Assembly: GCA_030154025.1 (NCBI GenBank)
Contig: JASKKT010000025.1
Location: 1-32,603, forward strand
DNA length: 32,603 nt
Origin: Methanolobus sp.
GTDB lineage: Archaea > Halobacteriota > Methanosarcinia > Methanosarcinales > Methanosarcinaceae
Direction of reading: 5' to 3'
The translations under genes were made by a program, and so were the position numbers. This document shows, piece after piece, positions 1 through 7,225 of this stretch. The notes under the pieces were generated by a model that had not been told where the DNA came from, did not search any database, and was given only the letters and a program-made list of their open reading frames with translations. The first letter of the stretch is position 1. Each line of letters opens with the position of its first letter.

Positions 1-1536
1 AAGGCTGACCTTGATGAGAACGATTTCCTCTATTTCTTTGACAAGGATAAAGATACGTCCGTCATTGCTGCATACCTTGAAGGGATAAAGAACGGGCCGG
101 ATTTCATAAAGGTTGCAAGGCAGGTAACCCGCTCCAAGCCTGTAATTGTTGTGAAATCAGGAAGGACCTCTGTAGGTTCCAGGGCAGTATCATCCCACAC
201 AGGCACTCTTGCGGGTGCTGATGCTGCATATGATGCGGCATTCAGGCAGAGCGGGGTGCTGCGTGCAGACTCCCTGGCAGAGATGCTTGACAAGTCCAGG
301 GCCTTTTCGGCTTATCCACTGCCAGCCGGCAGGAATATTGCTATTGTGACCAACGCCGGAGGCCTCGGGATACTTACCGCGGACGCATGTTCCAATGCAG
401 GGCTGACCATCACATCTCTTGAGGAGTCCACCATTGCAAAGCTCAGGGAAGCACTGCCACCGGCTGCGGGACTGTACAATCCCGTGGATGTGCTCGGGGA
501 TGCAAGTGCCGATGTGTATGCCTATGCACTTAAGACAGTGCTTGCGGACAGGAATGTGAACGGGGTGATCGTCCTGGTGTCCCCGCAGGCAATGACCGCT
601 GTGGGAGAGATCGCGGAGAAGATAGTTGATACTGTTAAGAGCTCTGATAAGCCTGTGCTCTGCAATCTGGCAGGTGGTACACGGGTTCAGGAAGGTGAGG
701 ACATCCTGCACCGAAATGGTATCCCTAATTATCCATTCCCTGAAAGAGCGGTCACAAGCATGTATGCATTGTGTGAGTACTATTCCATCAAGAACAGGAA
801 TTACGCCCCACATGATGAGGTAAGGGTGGACAGAAGCCATGCAGGTGAAGCCATAAATAAGGCACGCGTGAATAAGACAAGGACCCTTGGCCTTGAGTCT
901 ATGGGCATATTGTCTTCATACGGCATTCCTGTGGTAGATTCCAGGATAGCGAAAACTCTCCCCGAAGCAGTGAGGATTTCCGAAGAGATAGGATACCCTG
1001 TGGTCATGAAGATCGTATCGCCTGACATTTCACACAAGACCGATGTGGGAGGCATCCGTCTCAATCTACAGCACGCCGATGACGTGGAGCGCGCCTATAA
1101 TACTATGATGTCTGATGTGCGCCACTATATGCACAATGCACAGATAACCGGTGTCCAGATCCAGAAAATGCTCAGCGGGGGGAAGGAAGTGATCATCGGA
1201 ATGAACCGTGATCCTCAATTCGGACCCCTGCTGATGTTCGGGCTTGGAGGCACCTATGTGGAGTTCCTCAAGGATGTTTCCTTTGCCGTAGCGCCCATAA
1301 GCGTCGAAGATGCAAAGCACATGATCACCTCCATCAAGACATATCCTCTAATTGCAGGTGTCAGAGGTGAGCAGCCTTCGGATATTGGGTCTATAATAGA
1401 CACACTCCTGAAAGTATCTCAGCTGAGCATGGATTTCCCTGAGATAATGGAGTTCGAGATCAACCCTCTCATGGTAATGCCTGAGGGCAAGGGCTGTGTT
1501 GCAATGGATGTGCGTTTTACCATAGACACAAAATGA
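1..1536 (+). CDS. acd: ADP-forming acetate/acyl-CoA ligase (fused alpha-beta), 5' partial
   Basis: The reading frame is open from base 1 and already coding there, so the true start lies left of the window; the ATG at 151 is internal. The enzyme interconverts acyl-CoA + ADP + Pi and acid + CoA + ATP, the archaeal route to ATP from acetyl-CoA. The visible part has the end of the CoA-ligase alpha region with the SSHTGTLAG motif (about 191-217), whose His is the expected phospho-histidine, and then the beta ATP-grasp region. That begins near GIPVVDSRIAKTLPEA and contains SHKTDVGGIRLNL (about 1030-1068), where the second relay His of the family lies. Alpha and beta are fused in one chain, as in many Methanosarcinales. 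The next gene follows after 58 nt on the same strand. Substrate (acetate versus branched or aryl acids) cannot be told from this sequence. Confidence 0.93.
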   Translation, partial: KADLDENDFLYFFDKDKDTSVIAAYLEGIKNGPDFIKVARQVTRSKPVIVVKSGRTSVGSRAVSSHTGTLAGADAAYDAAFRQSGVLRADSLAEMLDKSRAFSAYPLPAGRNIAIVTNAGGLGILTADACSNAGLTITSLEESTIAKLREALPPAAGLYNPVDVLGDASADVYAYALKTVLADRNVNGVIVLVSPQAMTAVGEIAEKIVDTVKSSDKPVLCNLAGGTRVQEGEDILHRNGIPNYPFPERAVTSMYALCEYYSIKNRNYAPHDEVRVDRSHAGEAINKARVNKTRTLGLESMGILSSYGIPVVDSRIAKTLPEAVRISEEIGYPVVMKIVSPDISHKTDVGGIRLNLQHADDVERAYNTMMSDVRHYMHNAQITGVQIQKMLSGGKEVIIGMNRDPQFGPLLMFGLGGTYVEFLKDVSFAVAPISVEDAKHMITSIKTYPLIAGVRGEQPSDIGSIIDTLLKVSQLSMDFPEIMEFEINPLMVMPEGKGCVAMDVRFTIDTK

Positions 1537-1594
1537 CAACATTAATCATTCATACAAATAACAGGTAAATAAAGGACAGGTCGGGAGCAAAAGC

Positions 1595-2668
1595 ATGGCA
1601 TCGATATTGGTAAGTTCATCTGAGGAATATTCAGGTAAGAGTTCCATCTGCATGGGACTGGGTAAGATCTTCCAGAACAAAGGCTATGTCATCGGATACA
1701 TGAAGCCGGTCGGGAATCTTCTGATCAATGTGTACGGGTCCCTTGTGGATGAGGATTCGGAGAGTATCAAACAGCTCCTCGGACTGCAGGATCCCAGTGA
1801 GCTCATCACACCGGTATATCTTACTGACAGCCTCATCAATGACACCTTGACCGGGATCAGGAAGGATCTTGATAATAAGCTGCGTGAGGCATATGCAAGG
1901 ATATCGGAAGGTAAGGATATTGTAATTATCGAAGGCACCGGAGGCATCGGAGGCGGTGCGATGTATGATCTCTCCGACCCCGAGATCGCTTCAAAGCTTG
2001 GTACACGGATGCTGCTCGTAACCCGTTTTGATTCTATATATGCAGTTGATCGCATACTGTGCGACCTGCGGATAATACGTGATCCGGATATGCTTGCGGG
2101 AGTTATCCTCAACGAGGTGCCGCCTGCCATGCTCGACAGGGTAAAGGAACTCGTAGTTCCCTTCCTGGAAAGAAGAGGCATCAGTGTCTTTGGCGTAATA
2201 CCGCAGGACGAGACCCTTCGCTCCATTCCTGTATCGGACATTGTGGACGGGCTCCATGGTGACGTCCTTGTGGGATCCGACAGGCTTGCAGAGCTTGTGG
2301 ATAACTATCTTGTGGGCGCAATGGAGGCAGGCTCCGCTATAAAGTATTTCCGCAGGACACCTGACAGTGCGGTGATAACCGGAGGCGACAGGGCGGACAT
2401 ACAGATGGCGGCCATTGAAGCCAGGGTCAAATGTATTGTCCTGACCGGAAATATGCAGCCGAGCGGCGCCGTCCTCTCAAGTGCGGAGGCTGCGGGTATT
2501 CCCGTTGTGCTTGTGAGGGGGGATACCATGAGCACGATCGAAAGGATGGAGCACCTGATCGGCCATGCTCATGTTAAACAGCAGGTCAAGCTTGACAGGA
2601 TACTCTCCCTGCTGGAAAAGAATGTCAATGTGGAAGCTATAGCTGAAAGTATGGGCATCAAGATTTGA
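1595..2668 (+). CDS. BioD-like P-loop/DRTGG-domain protein (phosphotransacetylase N-terminal-like)
   Basis: This 357-residue protein starts with a dethiobiotin-synthetase-like P-loop region (SSSEEYSGKSS, residues 7-17; GTGGIGGG near 115). Its C-terminal part resembles a DRTGG domain (about 245-330, including IVLTGNMQPSG). The same pair of domains forms the N-terminal regulatory half of long bacterial phosphotransacetylases, but the catalytic PTA domain is absent, so it should not make acetyl phosphate. GGAG at 1584-1587, 7 nt before the ATG, supports the start. It lies 58 nt after the ADP-forming acetyl-CoA synthetase and probably shares its transcript. A regulatory or assembly role for that enzyme is a reasonable inference, not shown. 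Confidence 0.85.
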   Translation: MASILVSSSEEYSGKSSICMGLGKIFQNKGYVIGYMKPVGNLLINVYGSLVDEDSESIKQLLGLQDPSELITPVYLTDSLINDTLTGIRKDLDNKLREAYARISEGKDIVIIEGTGGIGGGAMYDLSDPEIASKLGTRMLLVTRFDSIYAVDRILCDLRIIRDPDMLAGVILNEVPPAMLDRVKELVVPFLERRGISVFGVIPQDETLRSIPVSDIVDGLHGDVLVGSDRLAELVDNYLVGAMEAGSAIKYFRRTPDSAVITGGDRADIQMAAIEARVKCIVLTGNMQPSGAVLSSAEAAGIPVVLVRGDTMSTIERMEHLIGHAHVKQQVKLDRILSLLEKNVNVEAIAESMGIKI

Positions 2669-2671
2669 GAG

Positions 2672-2696
2672 GATAAGAGGCGTAATTCCTCTTATC
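2672..2696. terminator. Hairpin between convergent genes
   Basis: GATAAGAGG (2672-2680) and CCTCTTATC (2688-2696) form a perfect 9-bp stem with a 7-nt loop, just after the stop codon at 2668. The next gene is convergent and ends at 2726, so the hairpin could mark the transcript ends of both. No long T-run follows. Confidence 0.55.
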
Positions 2697-2725
2697 TATA
2701 AACTCTCAAGCAGAAGGCCGGCAGG

Positions 2726-3289
2726 CTACTTCATCATTCCTAGCACATCGCACAGTTTGTTGACAGTATCAACTGCCGTCTTCATTCCTTCTTCATCTTC
2801 AGATGCGGGTTTTTGGAGTATTCCACCAAAGTGGCCCCCATCCCCTACAACTATCATGCCGTGGATGTGCATCCATTCATGAATGGACTGTATGGTCTTT
2901 TCCTGCCCTCCGTTCCTTGAACCTCCGACAGCCATGGCAGCACCGACCTTGTTACTTAGCTGGAAACCCTGTCTCCTGAGAAGCACACTCCTGTCAAAGA
3001 TTGCTTTCAATTGTGCTGTCATCGTTCCGAAGTAAACAGGAGACGATACGATAATCCCGTCTGCCGAGACCAGCTTGTCGTAAACCGCCTGCATGTCATC
3101 GTTTATGGGGCACTGCCCGCCTTCTTTAGCACATGCGTTACAGGCCGTACATGGAGCTATTGAAGATGACGAGATGAATACAGTATCGGTCTCAAAGCCT
3201 CTTTCCCCGGCAATACCCAATACTTTTTTGATGAGCGTGTCATTATTTCCGTCTTTCTTAGGACTTCCTGAAATTCCCAGTATCCTCAT
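2726..3289 (-). CDS. Iron-sulfur flavoprotein (Isf-type NADPH-dependent FMN reductase family)
   Basis: This 187-residue flavodoxin-fold protein starts MRILGISGSPKKDGNND, the FMN phosphate-binding loop of the FMN-reductase family. It carries a compact cysteine cluster C47-x2-C50-x2-C53-x6-C60, the arrangement that binds [4Fe-4S] in the iron-sulfur flavoproteins first described in Methanosarcina. SSPVYFGTMTAQLKAIFDRS is the conserved flavin-site region. Family members accept electrons from ferredoxin and reduce oxygen, peroxide or other acceptors. A GGTGAT site (3293-3298 on the minus strand) lies 3 nt before the ATG. It is divergent from phosphoglycerate kinase. The natural acceptor is unknown. 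Confidence 0.88.
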   Translation of the reverse strand: MRILGISGSPKKDGNNDTLIKKVLGIAGERGFETDTVFISSSSIAPCTACNACAKEGGQCPINDDMQAVYDKLVSADGIIVSSPVYFGTMTAQLKAIFDRSVLLRRQGFQLSNKVGAAMAVGGSRNGGQEKTIQSIHEWMHIHGMIVVGDGGHFGGILQKPASEDEEGMKTAVDTVNKLCDVLGMMK

Positions 3290-3428
3290 ACTATCACCAG
3301 GCTGGATTAAATGTCAAAGGATATTAGTTTTTGGATATATCTATTCAGATACATTGTTTGAAGGCCGGACCTGCTGTCCCCTTATAGAAAAGGATATAAC
3401 CGGCTTTGTTCATTTACAGCAAAATGTG

Positions 3429-3472
3429 GTAGTTAACTACTTTATATCACATAAAAGCATAATGTATATAAG
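3429..3472 (+). promoter_or_regulatory. pgk promoter with a 12-bp palindrome beside TATA boxes
   Basis: GTAGTTAACTAC (3429-3440) is a perfect 12-bp palindrome directly abutting TTTATATC (3441-3448). A second TATA-like stretch, GTATATAAG, lies at 3464-3472. Either could serve pgk, whose best start is at 3533. The palindrome next to the TATA box is where an archaeal repressor or activator would be expected to act; no regulator is identified. Confidence 0.5.
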
Positions 3473-3532
3473 CTCCGTATATAGGATATATTGCCGGAGA
3501 GGACAGAGGCTACTAATTGTGGTGATGGAACT

Positions 3533-4765
3533 TTGACTGCTAGAGATTATCTTACTATCGATGATTTTGATATGGAAGGAAAAACAGTCCTGGTGAGAGT
3601 GGACCTGAATGTGCCCATGGACCCAGAGGATAACATCCTTGACGACATGAGGATAAAGAGCCATATACCTACCCTGAGGGACCTGGAAGATGCGAAGGTT
3701 GTTTTGCTCGCACACCAGAGCAGGGCCGGAAAAAGCGATTTCACCACGATGAGGCCACATGCCGAACGCATGTCACGTTACCTTGGAAAAGAGGTTAAAT
3801 ATGTGGACGATATCTTCGGCTCGTATGCAAGGTCAAAGATTACTTCCATGAAGAATGGTGATGTAATATTACTTGAGAACGTCAGGTTCTATGCCGAGGA
3901 AAGCCTGGAGCGTTCTGCAAAAGCGCACTCACAGACACATATGGTCAAAAAGCTTTCTCCGGTGATCGATATTTTCCTCAATGACGCTTTTGCAGTATCC
4001 CACAGGTCACAACTTTCTATTATGGGCTTTACCGAAGTTCTCCCTACCGGTGCCGGAAGGGTCATGGAAAAAGAGATAAGCTCTCTTGACAGGGGTATCA
4101 AGGGAGGTGAATTCCCCTGCGTTTTTGTGCTCGGAGGAGCCAAAGTGGATGACTCCCTCAATGTCACCGATAATGTGCTTAGCAACGGCAGTGTTGACCG
4201 CGTGCTGCTTACAGGTGTGGTTGCCAATGTCATGCTTGCAGCCACAGATGTCAATATAGGCAAGGTAAACATGGATTTCATTGAATCCCAGGGATACCTT
4301 GATCAGATCGAGCGTGGCAGAAAACTCCTTGACAAGTTCGATGGCAAGATAGGCCTGCCCATAGATGTTGCACTAAATGATAACGGCAAGAGGATAGAGG
4401 TCTTGGTGGAAGAGCTTCCGTCGGACCAGTTTCCGATCAATGATATCGGGCTTGAGACAATAGTGGCCTACTCCAAGGAAATAAGGAATGCAAAGACGGT
4501 CGTGCTCAATGGCCCGGCGGGTCTTTCCGAACTTAACCTCTTTGCACTGGGCACCCATGAGATAATCAAGGCTGCCGTACACTCCGAGTATTCGATTGCA
4601 GGCGGAGGCCACATCTCCGCTGAGATAAGGAACCTGGGATACGAGGACCGCTTCTCTCACCTGAGCACAGGTGGCGGTGCATGTATCGATTATCTGGCAG
4701 GCATGGTCCTGCCGGGCATCGAGGCGCTGAGAACTGCTGCAGCACGTTATAGAAATAACCCATGA
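3533..4765 (+). CDS. pgk: Phosphoglycerate kinase
   Basis: It converts 1,3-bisphosphoglycerate + ADP to 3-phosphoglycerate + ATP, or the reverse in gluconeogenesis. The 410-residue sequence has the N-terminal substrate-binding strand KTVLVRVDLNVPMDP, the LLENVRFY block, FVLGGAKVDDSL, VVLNGPAG and the C-terminal nucleotide-site AGGGHISAEI. I chose the TTG at 3533 because GGTGAT (3521-3526) lies 6 nt before it and the protein then starts MTARDYLTIDDF, as expected for archaeal homologues. An upstream in-frame TTG at 3491 would add 14 unlikely residues over the SD. The AMMECR1 gene follows on the same strand. Confidence 0.95.
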   Translation: MTARDYLTIDDFDMEGKTVLVRVDLNVPMDPEDNILDDMRIKSHIPTLRDLEDAKVVLLAHQSRAGKSDFTTMRPHAERMSRYLGKEVKYVDDIFGSYARSKITSMKNGDVILLENVRFYAEESLERSAKAHSQTHMVKKLSPVIDIFLNDAFAVSHRSQLSIMGFTEVLPTGAGRVMEKEISSLDRGIKGGEFPCVFVLGGAKVDDSLNVTDNVLSNGSVDRVLLTGVVANVMLAATDVNIGKVNMDFIESQGYLDQIERGRKLLDKFDGKIGLPIDVALNDNGKRIEVLVEELPSDQFPINDIGLETIVAYSKEIRNAKTVVLNGPAGLSELNLFALGTHEIIKAAVHSEYSIAGGGHISAEIRNLGYEDRFSHLSTGGGACIDYLAGMVLPGIEALRTAAARYRNNP

Positions 4766-4843
4766 ACTGCTAATTACAAAATGTAACAGCAAACGCATAA
4801 GCCTGAAGACGGCTGAGAATGAAAGTACATGGGAGTGATCGTA

Positions 4844-5488
4844 ATGGAAGAAAGGGAAGAAAGAGCAGCATTGCTCACACAGGAAGAGGGCAGGACAGCT
4901 GTAAGGCTGGCCAGGGATACCATAGAAACATATCTGCGGACCGGTGAGATGATCGACGGTTCGGAGATGCAGCTTCCCGCTATATTCAATGAGCCCAGGG
5001 GAGTATTTGTGACCCTCACCAAGAAAGGGCAGCTGAGGGGATGTATAGGACATCCTTATGCTGACTCCGCCCTGAAACACGCAATAACGGATTCTGCCAT
5101 CTCGGCAGGTTTCAGGGACCCCAGGTTCCCACAGGTGCGTATCGATGAGATGACAAACGTGACTGTGGAGGTGACAGTCCTCACGCAGCCAAGGCGCATG
5201 AATGTTCCCCCCAAGGACCTTCCTTCATCCATAGAGATAGGCAGGCATGGCCTGATCATTAAAAGCGGTTACCGGCAGGGTCTGCTTCTTCCTCAGGTTG
5301 CCCCTGAGAACGAGTTGGACGAGGTCGAGTTCCTGAACCACACCTGTCTCAAGGCGGGTCTTCCTCCTGATGCCTGGGCGGCCGGTGCTGAGGTCTATTG
5401 CTTTGAGGGTCAGATCTTCACTGAGAGGGAGCCTAACGGGGAAATATTCGAGAAGGATATCCGGGAGAAAGCCTGCTTACGGGAGTAA
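4844..5488 (+). CDS. AMMECR1-domain protein
   Basis: This 214-residue protein is of the conserved AMMECR1 family, found in archaea and eukaryotes. It has the family hallmark LRGCIGHP and the following region with PRFPQVRIDEM and VEVTVLTQPRRM. The biochemical role of the family is not established. The fold suggests a small-molecule or nucleic-acid-related function, and in many archaea the domain occurs beside MEMO and radical-SAM genes, which are not seen here. The ATG at 4844 is preferred because GGAGTGAT (4832-4839) sits 4 nt upstream; an in-frame ATG at 4829 has no such site and would add 5 residues. Its 3' end converges on the transporter gene with a 13-nt gap. Confidence 0.9.
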   Translation: MEEREERAALLTQEEGRTAVRLARDTIETYLRTGEMIDGSEMQLPAIFNEPRGVFVTLTKKGQLRGCIGHPYADSALKHAITDSAISAGFRDPRFPQVRIDEMTNVTVEVTVLTQPRRMNVPPKDLPSSIEIGRHGLIIKSGYRQGLLLPQVAPENELDEVEFLNHTCLKAGLPPDAWAAGAEVYCFEGQIFTEREPNGEIFEKDIREKACLRE

Positions 5489-5501
5489 CAGGGCTCTGTC
5501 A

Positions 5502-6428
5502 CTATTCTTTTTTAACAGCTGGTGCTCCCTTTCCGGCCCAGTACGAGGCAAGGAAAGATCCCGAGATGTTGTGCCATATACTGAAAAGTGCTCCGGGGAG
5601 GGCAGCTGCAGCTGAGAAGTGCTTGATGGCAAGGGCAACGCTCAGGCCGGAATTCTGCATCCCTACCTCGAAAGCGATCGTCCTGGCCTCTATCTCGCTC
5701 AGGCCCAGCATCCGGGAAAACGCGTAACCGCCTGCAAGCCCAAGCAGGTTATGCGCTACCACAGCGATGATCACCAGTATGCCTGCGGACACGACGGTAT
5801 CCCTGTTCAGGGCCATGATGGTCGCTATTATGAAAATGATAATGAGTACGGAAAGTGCAGGGAAGGCATACCTTATCCTGTCGATGCGCTCATGCAAGAG
5901 CGTATTGAGGGCTATCCCAAGGGCAACCGGCAATACCACTATCTGCAGGATGCTGACGACCATGCCGTAGATATCTACAGGGATGGTCTGGCCTATATAG
6001 AACCATGTGAGCAGCGGGGTCATTACAAAGGCTATCAGCGTTGATACTGATGTAAGCATGATGGAAAGTGCCACATCGCCCCTTGCAAGATAGCAAATAA
6101 CGTTAGAGGCCGTACCTCCCGGACAGCATCCCAGGAGCACGACCCCGGCAGTAAGCTCCGGAGAGAGGCCCAGTGCCCTGGAGATCACGAAACCTATTAG
6201 TGGCATCAATGTGTACTGCATGGCAGTCCCCAGCAGGATCACGCCGGGCCTTTTGAGCACCAGCAGGAAATCCTTGACCGATAATGTCATTCCCATGGCG
6301 AACATGACAAGTCCCAGAAGCATGGGAATGGCGCTACTGTAGGGAAGGAACATCTCCGGGTAAAGGAGTGCAACAGCTGAGAGTATTAATGCCCATAAGG
6401 GAAACAGGGTGGTGAACCTTTGTAGCAT
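5502..6428 (-). CDS. Bile acid:sodium symporter (BASS/ASBT) family transporter
   Basis: This 308-residue integral membrane protein has about nine to ten hydrophobic helices. It carries the two signature crossover motifs of the family, GCCPGGTASNV (about 100-110) and EVGMQNSGL (about 251-259), which line the Na+ and substrate sites in ASBT structures. Bacterial and archaeal members move organic anions (for example pantoate, pyruvate or other carboxylates in characterised cases), so bile acid is not the likely substrate here. It is transcribed on the minus strand downstream of the deoxyribosyltransferase with a 153-nt gap, and TTAAAAG-like DNA near 6445-6452 suggests its own promoter. The substrate is unknown. 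Confidence 0.9.
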   Translation of the reverse strand: MLQRFTTLFPLWALILSAVALLYPEMFLPYSSAIPMLLGLVMFAMGMTLSVKDFLLVLKRPGVILLGTAMQYTLMPLIGFVISRALGLSPELTAGVVLLGCCPGGTASNVICYLARGDVALSIMLTSVSTLIAFVMTPLLTWFYIGQTIPVDIYGMVVSILQIVVLPVALGIALNTLLHERIDRIRYAFPALSVLIIIFIIATIMALNRDTVVSAGILVIIAVVAHNLLGLAGGYAFSRMLGLSEIEARTIAFEVGMQNSGLSVALAIKHFSAAAALPGALFSIWHNISGSFLASYWAGKGAPAVKKE

Positions 6429-6581
6429 GGCGCTTGTCCGAAATTCTTTTAATGTATTATGCTGGCAACTTTTAATAACATATCCTTGGTACCGGAAGTG
6501 ACCGGTTTAGTATAAGTAGAAAAGAATGCGGAAAAAGAACGTACAAATAGAAGTGAAGACCGCAAAGCGGCCAGACTGAAC

Positions 6582-7043
6582 TTACCTGTAAGCCTCAAGC
6601 ACTTTAATTATCTCTTCCACATCCCTGGCCAGCACATCGACCGACATCTCCATCATGAGATTGACGATGCCTTCCTCTCCGAATGTTCTGAAATCGGTCT
6701 TCAGCCCCAGGATCTTCTTGCCCCTGGCATAGGCATACCCCATCTCCCAGGCAGTCCCGGAGTCGACATCACTACCTCCGTCAAGCACGGCAAGCACAAT
6801 ATCCGACTGGTCTATCCCTTTTATATCATTCTCGAAAATACACATCTGCCTTTCATGCATCCTGTTCTCAAGATTATCCTCGCCATCCACCTGTGGCAGG
6901 AAGACCCTGAATCCAATTTCCACCAGCTTGTCCCTGAGATACACATTAAAATCCCTCTCGGCCTTTGAAAAAAGAGGTCCTGCAAGGTAGATCTGTTTTT
7001 TAGCTTCCATCATCTCATCCGTCCGTTTCAGAGGGACATACAT
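6582..7043 (-). CDS. Nucleoside 2-deoxyribosyltransferase family protein
   Basis: This 153-residue protein belongs to the family that cleaves the N-glycosidic bond of 2'-deoxynucleosides or nucleotides and may transfer the sugar to another base. Visible motifs are IYLAGPLFSKAERD (residues 18-31), which forms the substrate pocket, SDIVLAVLDG, and the SGTAWEMGYA segment with E100 as the expected nucleophile. Length agrees with the family (about 140-155). Starts at residues 11/12 (near 7010-7013), behind a GGATGAG stretch, are also plausible and would give about 142 residues starting just before KKQIYLAGP. A nucleotide-salvage role is likely, but some members are 5'-monophosphate glycosidases. 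Confidence 0.85.
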   Translation of the reverse strand: MYVPLKRTDEMMEAKKQIYLAGPLFSKAERDFNVYLRDKLVEIGFRVFLPQVDGEDNLENRMHERQMCIFENDIKGIDQSDIVLAVLDGGSDVDSGTAWEMGYAYARGKKILGLKTDFRTFGEEGIVNLMMEMSVDVLARDVEEIIKVLEAYR

Positions 7044-7161
7044 TGTCGGGATGGTTAATAATATTGATGTAAGCAGGGTGAAACTGACGGGCAGGAAGAA
7101 CGGATATCAGGGCCAGGATACTTTTAATCAGCTTGCCGGTGTTAATCTATAATGCTTAACT

Positions 7162-7170
7162 ACATATAAG
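7162..7170 (+). promoter_or_regulatory. TATA box for the histidine kinase gene
   Basis: ACATATAAG (7162-7170) is a good archaeal TATA element. It lies about 60 nt before the GTG start at 7226 and would give a leader of about 35 nt. The gene on the other side is divergent. I see no clear SD for the kinase start. Confidence 0.45.
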
Positions 7171-7225
7171 AGGCAAATAATGTTCATGTAGTAAGGATCT
7201 GTGGGGTTATAGCATCGTTGCGACA

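Noticed and set aside
190-840. 216-codon open frame on the minus strand inside the acetyl-CoA synthetase gene
   Set aside because: It is antisense to a well-conserved enzyme, its product has no recognisable features, and it has no SD or promoter.
3491-3532. Longer pgk with TTG at 3491
   Set aside because: The extra 14 residues cover the GGTGAT SD and do not look like a phosphoglycerate kinase N terminus.
4373-5080. 235-codon minus-strand frame across the pgk/AMMECR1 junction
   Set aside because: It spans two real plus-strand genes and their gap, and has no family features.
6560-6570. CCGC-AAA-GCGG hairpin after the deoxyribosyltransferase gene
   Set aside because: The 4-bp stem without a T-run is too weak to call a terminator.
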